Below, one piece after another: positions 34,784 to 45,546 of a stretch of 64,000 bases of DNA (position 1 is the first letter of the stretch; the number at the start of each line of letters is the position of its first letter). Source of the DNA: Ralstonia sp. SET104 (GTDB lineage: Bacteria > Pseudomonadota > Gammaproteobacteria > Burkholderiales > Burkholderiaceae); the NCBI RefSeq assembly GCF_003851545.1, contig NZ_BHVX01000007.1, positions 1 to 64,000 of the forward strand, read 5' to 3'. The position numbers and the translations under genes are program-made. Below the pieces are notes generated by a model. The model was not told the origin of the DNA and did no database searches. It worked only from the letters and a program-made list of their open reading frames with translations.

Positions 34784-37021
34784 ATGGAGAACAAGACCGA
34801 CCGGCCAGCCGAAGGGGCTGGCAAGTTGGCAACACTCGCGGCAGAGCAGGTCGCACGGGCGATCGAGTACCTCGCAGCCAACGCCGCAGACCGCGTCACG
34901 CTGACCGGCGAGCCGCTGGAGTCGCACGCACGCGGCACGATTGCCATTCTTGAAGGATTGCGCGTCGATGCGCCGTCGCTGCAGGCTGCCGCGCTGTTCC
35001 TGCTGCCTACGCTGGCGATGGACAACGAAAAGGCGCTCGAACCTGCGTTCGGCGCCGAGGTCGCCAGGCTTGTGCACGACGTGCGGCAGTTGCTGCGCAT
35101 CGGCGCGATTGCAGGTCTCGTCAGCCCCACCGATGCCAGCATCACGCGCAAGAACGAAGCCGAGGCGCGCCGGGCGCAAGTCGAGGCGCTGCGCAAGATG
35201 CTGCTCGCGTTCGCGCAAGACATTCGCGTGGTGCTGATCCGGCTGGCGTCACGGCTGCAGTCGCTGCGCTGGCTCGCGCAGACCAAGCGCCCCGTGCCCG
35301 AAGGCATAGCGCGCGAAACGCTCGACATCTACGCGCCGCTGGCCAACCGCCTGGGTATCTGGCAACTCAAATGGGAGCTTGAAGACCTCGGTTTCCGCTT
35401 CGACGACCCCGACACCTATAAGCGCATCGCCCGCCTGCTTGATGAAAAGCGCATCGAGCGAGAAAAATTTATCGGCCAGGCCATCGCGCAACTGCAGAAG
35501 ACACTGCACGACGCCGGCATCCAGGCCGAGGTAAGCGGGCGGCCCAAGCACATCTACAGCATCTGGAAAAAGATGCGCGGCAAGGAACTCGACTTTGCCG
35601 ATCTGTACGACGTGCGCGCCTTCCGCGTCATCGTCGACGACATCAAGGATTGCTACACCGTGCTCGGTTTCGTACACCACATGTGGCAGCCGATCCCGAA
35701 GGAGTTCGACGACTACATCTCGCGTCCGAAGGCCAACGGCTACATGTCGCTGCATACGGTGGTGATCGGTGACGATGGCCGCGCGCTGGAGGTGCAGATC
35801 CGCACGCGCGAGATGCACCACTTTGCCGAATACGGTGTGGCGGCACACTGGCGCTACAAGGAAGCTGGCAATAAGGGTTATGCCGGCCAGTTTTCTGCCA
35901 GCGAGCGCTACGACGAGAAAATCGCCTGGCTGCGGCAGTTGCTCGCCTGGAAGGATGACGCCGAACACACCGTCGCGCACGAGGATTCGCCCTGGGAGCA
36001 GCTCAAGCACACCGAACTGGATGACCACATCTACGTGCTGACGCCGCAGGCACGCGTGATCGCGTTGCCGCAAGGCGCGACGCCGGTCGACTTCGCCTAT
36101 TACCTGCACAGCGATCTCGGTCATCGCTGCCGCGGCGCGCGGGTCGACGGCACGATGGTGCCGCTGAATACACCGCTCAAGAACGGGCAGACCGTCGAGA
36201 TCGTTACAGTCAAGCAGGGCGGACCGTCGCGCGATTGGTTGAACACTGAGCTGCATTACCTGGCCAGCCCGCGCGCGCGCACGAAAGTGCGTGCGTGGTT
36301 CAACGCAATGGAGCTGGAAGAGACGCTCGCACAGGGCCGGGCACTCATCGACAAGACGCTGCAGCGCGAGGGCAAGACCGCCGTCAACCTGGAAGAGCTG
36401 GCGGCCAAGCTCGGCTATAAGACGCCGGACGATCTCTATGCCGTGGTCGCCAAAGACGAGCTGAGTCTGCGCCGTATCGAGGCCGTTCTGCGCTCCGATG
36501 GCGCGCCGCCGCCAGCGCCCGTCGATGATGAGGCGGCCATCACCAAGAAGAGCCGCGCGACCAGCGTGGCCCGTGGCGCAAAAAGCGGCGTGCTGGTGGT
36601 GGGCGTCGATTCACTGCTCACGCAGATGTCGCGCTGCTGTAAGCCCGCGCCGCCGGATCCGATCGTCGGCTTCGTCACGCGTGGGCGTGGCGTGTCGATT
36701 CACCGGCAGAGCTGCGCGACGTTCCAGCAACTGGCCGCCCGCGCGCCGGGTCGCGTGATTCAGACGGAGTGGGGGCAGCGTAGCGATTCGGTCTACCCGA
36801 TTGACATTCAGGTCGAGGCGCTGGACCGGCAGGGTTTGTTGCGCGACATCTCGGAAATCCTCTCGCGCGAGAAGATCAACGTGACCGGCGTGCGCACGCT
36901 GTCGAGCAAGGGCGTTGCCAAAATGCAGTTCACGGCGGAGGTGGCAGAGGCCACACAACTGCAGCGCGCGCTGACTTTGATCGAAGAAGTGCAAGGGGTA
37001 TTGACAGCGCGGCGGAAGTGA
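34784..37021 (+). CDS. relA: GTP pyrophosphokinase RelA ((p)ppGpp synthetase)
   Basis: A 745-residue stringent-response synthetase. The N-terminal HD region (about 40-190) lacks the HDxxED metal residues, so hydrolase activity is absent. The synthetase domain (about 240-350) has GRPKHIYSIWKKM near 252, EFDD at 307-310 (the acidic variant typical of monofunctional RelA rather than SpoT), YMSLHTVV near 320, and VQIRTREMHHFAE. A TGS domain follows (HIYVLTPQARVIALPQGATP), then a zinc-finger-like segment with CC near 616 (RCCKPAPPDP) and a C-terminal ACT domain. It senses uncharged tRNA on ribosomes. A tRNA-Val gene starts 22 bases after the stop. Confidence 0.97.
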   Translation: MENKTDRPAEGAGKLATLAAEQVARAIEYLAANAADRVTLTGEPLESHARGTIAILEGLRVDAPSLQAAALFLLPTLAMDNEKALEPAFGAEVARLVHDVRQLLRIGAIAGLVSPTDASITRKNEAEARRAQVEALRKMLLAFAQDIRVVLIRLASRLQSLRWLAQTKRPVPEGIARETLDIYAPLANRLGIWQLKWELEDLGFRFDDPDTYKRIARLLDEKRIEREKFIGQAIAQLQKTLHDAGIQAEVSGRPKHIYSIWKKMRGKELDFADLYDVRAFRVIVDDIKDCYTVLGFVHHMWQPIPKEFDDYISRPKANGYMSLHTVVIGDDGRALEVQIRTREMHHFAEYGVAAHWRYKEAGNKGYAGQFSASERYDEKIAWLRQLLAWKDDAEHTVAHEDSPWEQLKHTELDDHIYVLTPQARVIALPQGATPVDFAYYLHSDLGHRCRGARVDGTMVPLNTPLKNGQTVEIVTVKQGGPSRDWLNTELHYLASPRARTKVRAWFNAMELEETLAQGRALIDKTLQREGKTAVNLEELAAKLGYKTPDDLYAVVAKDELSLRRIEAVLRSDGAPPPAPVDDEAAITKKSRATSVARGAKSGVLVVGVDSLLTQMSRCCKPAPPDPIVGFVTRGRGVSIHRQSCATFQQLAARAPGRVIQTEWGQRSDSVYPIDIQVEALDRQGLLRDISEILSREKINVTGVRTLSSKGVAKMQFTAEVAEATQLQRALTLIEEVQGVLTARRK

Positions 37022-37043
37022 CGGTATAGTCTTGTTCTTCGGC

Positions 37044-37120
37044 AGGCTCGTAGCTCAGCTGGTTAGAGCACCACCTTGACATGGTGGGGGTCGTTGGTTC
37101 GAGTCCAATCGAGCCTACCA
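37044..37120 (+). tRNA. tRNA-Val (anticodon GAC)
   Basis: A 77-nt cloverleaf with encoded CCA: acceptor AGGCTCG/CGAGCCT perfect, TAGCTCAGCTGGTTAGAGCA D-arm, anticodon stem CCACC/GGTGG with loop TTGACAT (GAC), T-loop TTCGAGT. It follows relA immediately. Confidence 0.97.
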
Positions 37121-37315
37121 ACGCATTTAGCAGGACGCGTCGGGTAGGATGTCCAAGCCGTCATCCCTCGGGTTTGTCCCGTGCAATTAACACAAGGCGA
37201 ATATGATTCGAGCACCGCGAACTACAACCGCTTCGGAGCGACAGTAGTCAAGGTGCGTCGGGGTTGTGTTCCTGCCCTTTGCGGTCTGCCCAAGCGGTAG
37301 ATAGCGCAAATGAAA

Positions 37316-37340
37316 ACGCGGCCTTGGCCGCGTTTTTTTT
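37316..37340 (+). terminator. Terminator upstream of thrS
   Basis: ACGCGGCC-tt-GGCCGCGT followed by eight T in total. It lies 196 bp after tRNA-Val and 159 bp before thrS. The rest of the 378-bp interval (37121-37498) shows no gene; the hairpin could end the tRNA transcript or act in the thrS leader. Confidence 0.88.
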
Positions 37341-37498
37341 CGTCCGCAGTTTCGTATCGCGCGTGACGATCGAGCTGAAAGCGCTTCGAAGCATTTGATT
37401 CGACAACCTGCTGCGCTGGTTTGGCGTGGCGCACGACAGAATAACGACCGCCGCGTATCTATCTCTAAATGCGCGATGGTGACTCCACAGGAGCAAGC

Positions 37499-39406
37499 AT
37501 GATCGCAATCACGTTGCCGGACGGTTCCCGGCGCGAGTTTCCCGGCCCGGTGACGGTGGCTGACGTGGCGCAAAGCATCGGTGCGGGTCTGGCCAAGGCT
37601 GCGCTGGCGGGCCGTGTGGACGGCCAGATGGTCGACACCAGCTACACGATTGATCGCGACGCCAAGCTCGCCATCATCACGGACAAGGATGCTGACGGGG
37701 TCGATGTGATTCGTCACTCGACGGCGCACTTGTTGGCATACGCCGTCAAGGAGCTGTATCCGGACGCGCAGGTCACGATCGGCCCGGTGATCGACAACGG
37801 CTTTTACTACGACTTTGCCTATAAGCGTCCTTTCACGCCGGAAGACCTCGTTGCCATCGAAAAGAAGATGGCTGAACTCGCCAAGAAGGACGAGAAGGTC
37901 ACGCGCGAAGTCTGGAACCGCGACGATGCCGTCAAGCTGTTCGAGGGCATGGGCGAGAAGTACAAGGCTGAGATCATCGCCTCCATTCCGGAAGACCAGG
38001 AAATCGGCCTGTACCGTGAAGGCAATTTTGTTGATCTTTGCCGTGGCCCGCACGTGCCGTCCACGGGTAAGCTCAAGGTCTTCAAGCTGATGAAGGTTGC
38101 TGGCGCCTATTGGCGCGGCGACCACAACAACGAGATGCTCCAGCGCATCTACGGTACGGCCTGGGCCAAGAAGGAAGACCAGGAAGCCTACCTGCACATG
38201 CTGGAAGAAGCCGAGAAACGCGACCACCGCAAGCTCGGCCGTGAACTCGACCTGTTCCATATCGATGAATACTCGCCCGGCACGGTGTTCTGGCACCCCA
38301 AGGGCTGGACGCTGTGGCAGGAGGTCGAGCAGTACATGCGCCGCGTCTATCGCGAGAACGGCTACCAGGAGGTGAAGGGGCCGCAGATTCTCGATAAGTC
38401 ACTGTGGGAGAAAACGGGCCACTGGGACAAGTACCGCGAGAACATGTTCATCACGGAATCGGAAAAGCGCGAATACGCGCTCAAGCCGATGAACTGCCCC
38501 GGCCACATCCTTATCTACAAGCAGGGCATCAAGAGCTACCGCGACCTGCCGCTGCGTTTCGGCGAATTTGGCGCCTGCCACCGCAATGAGCCCTCGGGCG
38601 GCCTGCACGGCATCATGCGTGTGCGCGGTTTCACCCAGGACGACGGTCACATCTTCTGCACGGAAGACATGATTCAGGCCGAGGTGACGGCGTTTACGAC
38701 GCTGCTGCAGAAGGTCTACAAAGATTTCGGCTTTACCGACATTCTGTACAAGCTGTCCACGCGCCCCGACAAGCGCATCGGTACCGAGGAAAGCTGGGAC
38801 CGCGCCGAAGCGGCGTTGGCCGACGGTTTGCGTGCGTCGGGCTGTGAGTTCGAGTACCTGCCGGGCGAAGGGGCGTTCTACGGTCCGAAGATCGAATATG
38901 TGTTGAAAGATGCACTCGGCCGCCAGTGGCAGTGCGGCACGATTCAGGTCGATCCGAACCTGCCGGAGCGCTTGGATGCCGAATTTGTTGGCGAAGATGG
39001 CGCGCGCCATCGGCCGATCATGCTGCACCGTGCCATCGTCGGTAGTCTGGAGCGCTTTATCGGTATCTTGATCGAGCAGTACGCGGGCGCGCTGCCCACG
39101 TGGCTTTCGCCGGTGCAGGTTGCGGTGCTCAGCATTACCGATTCGCACGCCGAATACGCACAATCCGTTGCGCAATCCCTGCAAAAACAAGGATTTAGGG
39201 CGGTTGTTGATTTGCGGAATGAGAAGATTGGGTATAAAATCCGCGAGCATTCCGTGCAGAAGGTCCCTTACCAGGTTGTGGTGGGCGACAAAGAACGGGA
39301 TGAAAATCAGGTGGCCGTGCGTGCCCGTGGCAACGTCGATCTAGGCTCTATGCCAGTTTCGGCGCTCGTTGAGCGACTGCAGAACGATCTCGCCAACAAG
39401 TCATGA
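37499..39406 (+). CDS. thrS: Threonyl-tRNA synthetase
   Basis: A 635-residue class II synthetase with N-terminal TGS domain, editing domain ([16 protein letters not shown] with HxxxH-type residues, then [10 protein letters not shown]), catalytic core ([11 protein letters not shown] with the zinc-binding cysteine, [20 protein letters not shown] motif 2 region in part) and C-terminal anticodon-binding domain. AGGAG lies seven bases before ATG 37499. It is the first gene of the thrS-infC-rpmI-rplT-pheS-pheT-ihfA order known from E. coli. Confidence 0.98.
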   Translation: MIAITLPDGSRREFPGPVTVADVAQSIGAGLAKAALAGRVDGQMVDTSYTIDRDAKLAIITDKDADGVDVIRHSTAHLLAYAVKELYPDAQVTIGPVIDNGFYYDFAYKRPFTPEDLVAIEKKMAELAKKDEKVTREVWNRDDAVKLFEGMGEKYKAEIIASIPEDQEIGLYREGNFVDLCRGPHVPSTGKLKVFKLMKVAGAYWRGDHNNEMLQRIYGTAWAKKEDQEAYLHMLEEAEKRDHRKLGRELDLFHIDEYSPGTVFWHPKGWTLWQEVEQYMRRVYRENGYQEVKGPQILDKSLWEKTGHWDKYRENMFITESEKREYALKPMNCPGHILIYKQGIKSYRDLPLRFGEFGACHRNEPSGGLHGIMRVRGFTQDDGHIFCTEDMIQAEVTAFTTLLQKVYKDFGFTDILYKLSTRPDKRIGTEESWDRAEAALADGLRASGCEFEYLPGEGAFYGPKIEYVLKDALGRQWQCGTIQVDPNLPERLDAEFVGEDGARHRPIMLHRAIVGSLERFIGILIEQYAGALPTWLSPVQVAVLSITDSHAEYAQSVAQSLQKQGFRAVVDLRNEKIGYKIREHSVQKVPYQVVVGDKERDENQVAVRARGNVDLGSMPVSALVERLQNDLANKS

Positions 39407-39448
39407 GCTGGGCACGGCCTGTTTTTTTGATTCTTTGAGGACATCAAC

Positions 39449-39970
39449 ATCGCTACTGAGAAATCTCACCGCATCAACCGCGAGATCAGCGCACCGGAAA
39501 TCCGGCTGACCGGGGTTGAGGGAGAAGCGCTCGGCATCGTCAAGCTGTTCGACGCACTGCGTCTGGCAGAAGAGAAAGACGTCGACTTGGTCGAGATCGC
39601 GCCGACCGCGCAGCCGCCCGTCTGCCGCCTGATGGACTATGGCAAGTTCAAGTATTCGGAGCAGAAGAAGGCTCACGAAGCCAAGCTCAAGCAGAAGGTC
39701 ATCCAGGTGAAGGAAGTCAAGTTCCGCCCTGGTACCGACGACAACGACTACGGCGTCAAGCTGCGCAACGCGACGCGCTTCCTGGAGGATGGCGACAGGG
39801 TGAAGGTTACCTTGCGTTTCCGAGGCCGCGAAATGGCTCACCAGGAGATCGGTATGCGCGTACTGGAGCGTATCAAGGCTGACCTGGAAGAATTCGGTCA
39901 AGTTGAGCAGATGCCGAAGATGGAAGGTCGCCAGGCAGTGATGATGTTGGCGCCCAAGAAGAAAAAGTAA
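39449..39970 (+). CDS. infC: Translation initiation factor IF-3 (ATC start)
   Basis: A 173-residue IF-3. The open frame has no ATG near its N-terminus; the family N-terminus KSHRINREI begins five codons after an ATC at 39449, which has GAGG eight bases upstream. An AUU/AUC start is the known basis of IF-3 autoregulation, since IF-3 itself discriminates against non-canonical starts. The two-domain body is complete: [15 protein letters not shown] linker helix and the C-domain [15 protein letters not shown]. Annotation from the first ATG (39632 region or upstream GTG) would truncate the protein. Confidence 0.95.
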   Translation: MATEKSHRINREISAPEIRLTGVEGEALGIVKLFDALRLAEEKDVDLVEIAPTAQPPVCRLMDYGKFKYSEQKKAHEAKLKQKVIQVKEVKFRPGTDDNDYGVKLRNATRFLEDGDRVKVTLRFRGREMAHQEIGMRVLERIKADLEEFGQVEQMPKMEGRQAVMMLAPKKKK

Positions 39971-39977
39971 TGCAGTG

Positions 39978-39999
39978 GCGGCCGGGCGATTCCGGCCGC
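39978..39999 (+). promoter_or_regulatory. Hairpin in the infC-rpmI leader
   Basis: GCGGCCGG-gcgatt-CCGGCCGC, an 8-bp perfect GC stem without T-tract, lies just after infC in a 179-base interval before rpmI. In other bacteria this interval carries the L20 (RplT) autoregulatory site; that role here is inference. Confidence 0.45.
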
Positions 40000-40149
40000 G
40001 CTGAGCAGGTTCCGGACGGAAACGTCGGAAAACGCGGCGGGTCAGGTGTGCAAACCCCGAATCTGTCGCGATACAACAAGTGAGCCCGGGTCTTGCAAGT
40101 GTCGGCGCCAGCCGTCCACCTGGCTTCATGTCAAAAACGGAGTTGTTCC

Positions 40150-40347
40150 ATGCCGAAGATGAAGACGAAGAAAAGCGCCTCCAAGCGCTTTACTGCCCGT
40201 CCTGGTGGCACGATCAAACGTGGCCAAGCCTTCAAGCGTCACATCCTGACCAAGAAGACCACCAAGAACAAGCGTCACCTGCGCGGTACCGAGGGCGTCC
40301 ATGAGACGAACCTGAAGTCCGTTCGCGCGATGATGCCTTACGCCTAA
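40150..40347 (+). CDS. rpmI: 50S ribosomal protein L35
   Basis: A 65-residue, strongly basic protein beginning [20 protein letters not shown], the L35 signature. GGAG lies seven bases before the ATG. It forms one operon with infC and rplT, whose start is 28 bases downstream. Confidence 0.98.
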   Translation: MPKMKTKKSASKRFTARPGGTIKRGQAFKRHILTKKTTKNKRHLRGTEGVHETNLKSVRAMMPYA

Positions 40348-40375
40348 CCCTAACTAACTACGAAAGGAGCATTTC

Positions 40376-40732
40376 ATGCCTCGAGTAAAACGTGGGGTCA
40401 CAGCGCGGGCCCGTCATAAGAAGGTTATCAGCGCAGCCAAGGGTTACCGCGGCCGTCGCAATAACGTTTATCGCATTGCCAAGCAAGCGGTCATGCGTGC
40501 CGGCCAGTACGCCTACCGCGATCGTCGCAACAAGAAGCGCGTGTTCCGCGCACTCTGGATTGCACGTATCAACGCTGGCGCACGCGAGCACGGCCTGACC
40601 TACAGCAAGTTCATGAACGGCCTGAAGAAGGCGTCCATCGAGCTGGACCGCAAGGTGCTGTCGGACATGGCCATTCACGACAAGGTGGCTTTTGCCGCCA
40701 TCGTGAACCAGGTGAAAGCCAACGTCGCCTGA
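40376..40732 (+). CDS. rplT: 50S ribosomal protein L20
   Basis: A 118-residue basic protein with the standard start [16 protein letters not shown] and the [12 protein letters not shown] and [14 protein letters not shown] blocks. L20 binds 23S rRNA early in 50S assembly and represses its own operon in several bacteria. AAAGGAGC precedes the ATG. A terminator-like hairpin follows, before pheS. Confidence 0.98.
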   Translation: MPRVKRGVTARARHKKVISAAKGYRGRRNNVYRIAKQAVMRAGQYAYRDRRNKKRVFRALWIARINAGAREHGLTYSKFMNGLKKASIELDRKVLSDMAIHDKVAFAAIVNQVKANVA

Positions 40733-40790
40733 TTGGATTGGCCGGGCAGGCCGCTGGGATTGCCCAACAGTTTGCCGGCTAGTCACCCTG

Positions 40791-40818
40791 ACGGGGCTCA
40801 CACCGAGCCCCGTTTTTT
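40791..40818 (+). terminator. Terminator/attenuator between rplT and pheS
   Basis: ACGGGGCTC-acacc-GAGCCCCGT followed by a six-T run, 45 bp before pheS. Position matches the pheST attenuator of E. coli, but I see no phenylalanine-rich leader peptide, so it may only reduce read-through. Confidence 0.85.
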
Positions 40819-40862
40819 ATTCCGTAGTTCCGAATCACCCGAATTTTTTCGCTCGCCTTCCC

Positions 40863-41897
40863 ATGTCACTGGATCTGGATCAAGTCGTCGTCGATGCCCA
40901 AACCGCGTTTGCCTCTGTGGAGGACAACGCCTCGCTGGAAAACGAGAAGGCGCGCTTTCTCGGCAAGTCCGGCGTATTGACCGACTTGCTCAAGGGCCTC
41001 GGTAAGCTCGATCCGGAGACGCGCAAGTCCGAAGGCGCGCGCATCAACCAAGCCAAGAGCCGCGTTGAAGAGGCACTGAATGCCCGCCGCCAGGCGCTGG
41101 CCGATGCGCTCATGAACGCGCGTCTGGCCGCCGAGGCGATCGACGTGACGCTGCCCGGCCGCGACGTGGCCGAGGGCAGCTTGCACCCGGTGATGAATAC
41201 GTGGGAGCGCGTCGCCAAGATCTTCGGCTCGATCGGTTTCGATGTGGCCGATGGCCCCGAAATCGAATCCGACTGGATGAACTTCACGGCGTTGAACAAC
41301 CCGGATAACCATCCAGCGCGCTCGATGCAGGACACTTTCTACATCGACGGTCGCGACAGCGAAGACAAGCTCCTGCTGCTGCGCACGCACACCAGCCCGA
41401 TGCAGGTGCGCTACGCCCGCATGCACGTCGAGAAGTACAAGCATCTCGACCGCATCCCGCCGATCAAGGTTATCGCGCCGGGTCGCACGTACCGCGTTGA
41501 CAGCGATGCGACGCACTCGCCGATGTTCCATCAGGTCGAAGGCCTCTGGATTGCTGACAACATCAGCTTTGCTGACTTGAAGGGCGTCTACACCGACTTC
41601 CTGCGCAAGTTCTTCGAGCGCGACGACATCAACGTGCGCTTCCGCCCGTCGTATTTCCCGTTCACGGAGCCGTCGGCTGAAATCGACATGGCCTTCGGCA
41701 ACGGCAAATGGTTGGAGATTTCTGGTTCCGGCCAAGTGCACCCGACCGTGGTGCGCAACATGGGTCTGGACCCGGAGCGTTACATCGGCTTTGCGTTCGG
41801 CTCCGGCCTGGAACGCCTGACGATGCTGCGCTATGGCATCAACGACTTGCGCCTGTTCTTCGAGGGCGATGTGCGTTTCCTGCGCCAGTTCGCGTAA
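40863..41897 (+). CDS. pheS: Phenylalanyl-tRNA synthetase alpha subunit
   Basis: A 344-residue catalytic alpha subunit of the (alpha-beta)2 enzyme. N-terminal coiled coil, then class II core: [36 protein letters not shown] (motif 2 region in part) and [15 protein letters not shown] (motif 3). A conserved alanine at the phenylalanine pocket lies in the C-terminal IGFAFGSG segment. pheT follows 63 bp downstream. Confidence 0.98.
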   Translation: MSLDLDQVVVDAQTAFASVEDNASLENEKARFLGKSGVLTDLLKGLGKLDPETRKSEGARINQAKSRVEEALNARRQALADALMNARLAAEAIDVTLPGRDVAEGSLHPVMNTWERVAKIFGSIGFDVADGPEIESDWMNFTALNNPDNHPARSMQDTFYIDGRDSEDKLLLLRTHTSPMQVRYARMHVEKYKHLDRIPPIKVIAPGRTYRVDSDATHSPMFHQVEGLWIADNISFADLKGVYTDFLRKFFERDDINVRFRPSYFPFTEPSAEIDMAFGNGKWLEISGSGQVHPTVVRNMGLDPERYIGFAFGSGLERLTMLRYGINDLRLFFEGDVRFLRQFA

Positions 41898-41960
41898 AGC
41901 GCGTTTGCTCGCAGTTTCGTCACTTTGCCTCGTTAATCGAATTCTCTTTTCTGTCGCGCC

Positions 41961-44390
41961 ATGCAATTTCCGGAATCCTGGCTTCGCAGTTTCGTCAATC
42001 CGCCGATCACCACCGATGAACTCTCCCATCGCCTGACGATGGCTGGCCTCGAAGTGGAAGAGGTCGATCCCGTCGCGCCGCCGTTCTCGCAGATCGTTGT
42101 CGGCCACGTGGTCGAGGTGAGCAAGCATCCGGACGCGGACCGCCTGAACGTCTGCAAGGTCGATGCGGGGACGGGCGAGTTGCTGCAGATCGTCTGCGGT
42201 GCGCCGAACGTGTCGGTGGGCATCAAGGTGCCGTGCGCGATGGTGGGCGCTGAACTGCCGCCGGGCGAAGACGGCAAGCCTTTCAAGATCAAGATCGGCA
42301 AGCTGCGCGGCGTGGAAAGCTACGGCATGCTGTGCTCGGCGCGCGAGCTGAAGCTGTCGGAAGACCACGGCGGCCTGCTGATCCTGCCGAAAGACACGCC
42401 GGTGGGCGAAGACATCCGCAAGGTGCTTGATCTGGACGATCAGATTTTCGTCATCAAGCTCACGCCTAACAAGGCGGACTGCCTGTCGATCCACGGTGTG
42501 GCACGTGAAGTGTCCGCGCTGACGGGCGCGCCCATCACGCTGCCGTCGATGGCACCGGTGGCAGTGACGTTGTCCGACAAACTGCCGGTCAAGGTGGAGG
42601 CGCCCGACTTGTGCGGCCGTTTCTCGGGTCGCATCATCCGCGGTGTGAACGCGCATGCGAAGACGCCGGCATGGATGGTCTCGCGCATCGAGCGTGCAGG
42701 CATGCGCAGCGTGTCGGCGCTGGTCGATATCTCCAACTACGTGATGCTGGAGCTGGGCCGTCCGTCGCACGTGTTCGATCTGGACAAGATCCACGGCGGC
42801 CTGACGGTGCGCTGGGGCAAGGCGGGTGAGGCCCTCAAGCTGCTCAACGGCGACACCATCACCGTCGATGAAAAGGTCGGCGTGATTTCGGATGAGCAGG
42901 CCATCGAAAGCCTGGCCGGCATCATGGGCGGCGACAAGACGGCCGTCACGCTCGACACGCAAAACATCTACGTCGAAGCCGCGTTCTGGTGGCCTGCCGC
43001 CATCCAGGGCCGTGCGCGCCGCTACAACTTCTCGACCGATGCTGGCCATCGCTTTGAACGCGGCGTTGATTACGCCACCACCGTTGAACACATCGAGCGC
43101 ATCAGTGCATTGATCCTCGAAATCTGCGGTGGCCAGGCTGGCCCGATCGATGATCAGATCGTTAATCTGCCCAAGCGCGAGCCCGTACGCATGCGTGTCG
43201 CACGTGCGGCGCGTGTGCTGGGCATTCCTTTGTCGCACGACGTCGTGGCCGATGTGTTCAAGCGCCTCGGCCTCACGTTCGGCGTGGACGGCGATGTGTT
43301 CATCGTTGAGCCGCCGTCGTACCGTTTTGACCTTGAGATCGAGGAAGACCTGATCGAAGAAGTCGCCCGCATCTACGGCTTTGAGCAGATCCCCGCCAAG
43401 CCGCCGGTCGCCGAGAGCGCAATGCGCCCGACCGACGAGGCGCGCCGCACGATGCACGATGTGCGTCATGCCGTGGCTGCGCGCGACTATCACGAGGTCG
43501 TCAACTTCGCTTTCGTTGAGACCGAATGGGAAGCCGACTTTGCCGGCAACACCAACCCGATTCTGCTACTGAACCCGATCGCCAGTCAGTATTCGGTGAT
43601 GCGCAGCACGCTCATCGGCGGTCTGCTCGACAAGGTGCGCTACAACCTGAACCGAAAGGCTTCGCGCGTGCGGATGTTCGAAGTGGGCCGCGTGTTCCAC
43701 CGCGACGCGAGCGTCGCAGATGGTGGCCTGTCGATTGCCGGCTATGCACAGCCGATGATGGCCGGCGGTATCGCCTATGGTCCGTCCAAGGAAGAGCAGT
43801 GGGGCGTGCAGACGCGTCCTGTCGACTTCTTTGACGTGAAGGGCGATGTCGAGTCGCTGCTGTGGCCGCTGCAGGCGCGCTTCGAACGCGCGGAGCACCC
43901 CGCGCTGCATCCGGGCCGCGCCGCACGCGTGATGCTGAATGACCGCGCAATCGGCTGGATTGGCGAGCTGCATCCGCGTTGGCTGCAGAAGTACGATCTG
44001 CCGACCGCACCGGTAGTGTGGGAAGTGGAGCTTGACGCTATCACTGCAGTGGGTTTGCCGAAGTATCGCGAAGTCCCGCGCGTGCCGGCCGTGACGCGCG
44101 ATATCGCGCTTGTCGTGCGCCAGGATGTGGCGGTGCAGGACCTGGTCGATACGTTTGAGAAAACGGCTGTCGGCACCCCGTGGCAGCGTTATCTGCAAGG
44201 CGTTGTGCTGTTCGATGAGTTTCGTCCGAAGGCCGCCACGGCGGCCATTGGGGCGCAGGAGAAAAGCCTTGCCTTCAGAATTACGTTGCAAGATACTGAC
44301 AGCACCCTTCAGGACGACATTGTCGAGGCCGCCACACAGCAACTGATTCGAGCGGCCGGCGATGTATTCGGCGCGCGCCTGCGCGCCTGA
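41961..44390 (+). CDS. pheT: Phenylalanyl-tRNA synthetase beta subunit
   Basis: An 809-residue beta subunit with N-terminal EMAP-like tRNA-binding domain ([20 protein letters not shown]), B3/B4 editing domain, B5 domain ([18 protein letters not shown]), catalytic-like core and C-terminal anticodon-binding FDX-ACB domain ([19 protein letters not shown]). Start [15 protein letters not shown] is standard. Together with pheS it charges tRNA-Phe and edits Tyr-tRNA-Phe. Confidence 0.98.
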   Translation: MQFPESWLRSFVNPPITTDELSHRLTMAGLEVEEVDPVAPPFSQIVVGHVVEVSKHPDADRLNVCKVDAGTGELLQIVCGAPNVSVGIKVPCAMVGAELPPGEDGKPFKIKIGKLRGVESYGMLCSARELKLSEDHGGLLILPKDTPVGEDIRKVLDLDDQIFVIKLTPNKADCLSIHGVAREVSALTGAPITLPSMAPVAVTLSDKLPVKVEAPDLCGRFSGRIIRGVNAHAKTPAWMVSRIERAGMRSVSALVDISNYVMLELGRPSHVFDLDKIHGGLTVRWGKAGEALKLLNGDTITVDEKVGVISDEQAIESLAGIMGGDKTAVTLDTQNIYVEAAFWWPAAIQGRARRYNFSTDAGHRFERGVDYATTVEHIERISALILEICGGQAGPIDDQIVNLPKREPVRMRVARAARVLGIPLSHDVVADVFKRLGLTFGVDGDVFIVEPPSYRFDLEIEEDLIEEVARIYGFEQIPAKPPVAESAMRPTDEARRTMHDVRHAVAARDYHEVVNFAFVETEWEADFAGNTNPILLLNPIASQYSVMRSTLIGGLLDKVRYNLNRKASRVRMFEVGRVFHRDASVADGGLSIAGYAQPMMAGGIAYGPSKEEQWGVQTRPVDFFDVKGDVESLLWPLQARFERAEHPALHPGRAARVMLNDRAIGWIGELHPRWLQKYDLPTAPVVWEVELDAITAVGLPKYREVPRVPAVTRDIALVVRQDVAVQDLVDTFEKTAVGTPWQRYLQGVVLFDEFRPKAATAAIGAQEKSLAFRITLQDTDSTLQDDIVEAATQQLIRAAGDVFGARLRA

Positions 44391-44468
44391 CGTCTTTAAC
44401 GTCCGCACTCCGCTAGAGACAGCTCGAACGAACCTCCGCATTCGGATCGAATACGCCAAGCGAATCCT

Positions 44469-44885
44469 ATGAACGATCAACACGCGCCTGCGTTGGCGGC
44501 ACCCTTGGGCGACGCGCTCGGTTCTTCTTCGTCAGCATTGGCCGACGCACGTGATGCGCGCGGTCAGGATGTGCCGACGCTTACCAAGGCCGAGCTTGCC
44601 GAGATGCTGTTCGAGCAGGTCGGTCTGAACAAGCGTGAATCGAAGGACATGGTCGAAGCGTTTTTCGACGTGATTCGTGAGGCGCTTGAACAGGGTGATA
44701 GCGTCAAGCTGTCCGGCTTTGGCAACTTCCAGTTGCGCGACAAGCCGCAGCGTCCGGGCCGCAACCCGAAGACGGGGGAGATCATCCCCATCACCGCACG
44801 CCGCGTCGTGACGTTCCATGCCAGTCAGAAGCTCAAGGCGCTCGTTGAAGAGCGTGTCGAGCCGCTGCCGGTGGATGTCGCGTAA
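44469..44885 (+). CDS. ihfA: Integration host factor alpha subunit
   Basis: A 138-residue nucleoid protein. The core [20 protein letters not shown], then GRNPKTGE with the DNA-intercalating proline arm, ITARRVVTF, is canonical IhfA. It has a 37-residue Ser/Ala/Asp-rich N-terminal extension compared with the 99-residue E. coli protein; similar extensions occur in Burkholderiales. No internal ATG exists near LTKAEL, though a GTG codon (VPTLTK) could allow a short form. Placed directly after pheT as in many proteobacteria. Confidence 0.95.
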   Translation: MNDQHAPALAAPLGDALGSSSSALADARDARGQDVPTLTKAELAEMLFEQVGLNKRESKDMVEAFFDVIREALEQGDSVKLSGFGNFQLRDKPQRPGRNPKTGEIIPITARRVVTFHASQKLKALVEERVEPLPVDVA

Positions 44886-44943
44886 TCCGGCTGCGTGATT
44901 TCGTTCAATCGTCCGTTCAATCCGTTTCTTTCGCCAGCCCCGT

Positions 44944-45375
44944 ATGGCCGCCGATAAACACACGGAGCGGGTCAACCTGCCACCGATTCCTGCCAAACGC
45001 TACTTCACCATTGGTGAGGTGAGCGACCTGTGCGCCGTCAAGCCGCACGTGCTGCGCTATTGGGAGCAGGAGTTTACGCAGCTCAAGCCGGTCAAGCGGC
45101 GTGGCAATCGTCGTTACTACCAGCATCATGAAGTGCTGCTGATCCGGCGTATTCGTGAGCTGCTGTACGAGCAGGGTTTCACGATCAATGGCGCGCGCAA
45201 TCGGCTGGATGAACTGCGGCATGGTGCGAGTGCCGCACCATCGGTTGAAGACGAATTGCCGGAGGTGGAGGCCGTGGCGTCGGCGCCTGTCGCTGCGAAT
45301 GGCCAGGTCGATGTGCCTGGCGTGAGACGTGCGTTGTTGGCGGTGCTGGAAGTGCTGCGTACCGACAAGCCGTAA
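44944..45375 (+). CDS. MerR-family regulator adjacent to ihfA
   Basis: A 143-residue MerR-type protein with N-terminal HTH (YFTIGEVSDLCAVKPHVLRY, WEQEFTQLKP) and RRYYQHHEVLLIRRIRELLY, and an acidic/alanine-rich C-terminal half lacking a ligand domain or metal cysteines. This gene habitually follows ihfA in proteobacteria, but its target is not known. Ends just before the tRNA-Pro terminator. Confidence 0.9.
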   Translation: MAADKHTERVNLPPIPAKRYFTIGEVSDLCAVKPHVLRYWEQEFTQLKPVKRRGNRRYYQHHEVLLIRRIRELLYEQGFTINGARNRLDELRHGASAAPSVEDELPEVEAVASAPVAANGQVDVPGVRRALLAVLEVLRTDKP

Positions 45376-45428
45376 AGCCGATACTGCACGCAGGATGTGT
45401 GCAAAAGGATGCGCGCAAATAGAAACGA

Positions 45429-45465
45429 AAAAGCCCGCGTAACGTGATCCGTTACGCGGGCTTTT
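45429..45465 (-). terminator. Terminator of tRNA-Pro(GGG), bidirectional
   Basis: A perfect 16-bp stem AAAAGCCCGCGTAACG and its complement with loop tgatc. It gives a T-tract on both strands and lies between the merR gene end and the tRNA end. Confidence 0.92.
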
Positions 45466-45467
45466 GT

Positions 45468-45546
<79 letters not shown>

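Noticed and set aside
33239-35218. A 659-residue minus-strand open frame opposite the bdh end, hydrolase, ridA and relA start
   Set aside because: Spans four real plus-strand genes and a strong terminator; composition typical of a shadow frame.
37121-37315. A second tRNA or T-box in the tRNA-Val to thrS interval
   Set aside because: Searching by eye for acceptor pairing, TTCGA T-loop and T-box consensus found none; only the terminator hairpin is convincing.
40820-40862. A phenylalanine-rich attenuation leader peptide for pheST
   Set aside because: No short frame with Phe codons and ribosome site is found before the hairpin.
40866-43493. An 875-residue minus-strand open frame opposite pheS and pheT
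   Set aside because: Histidine/arginine-rich shadow of two well-identified genes; no start context and no family motif.
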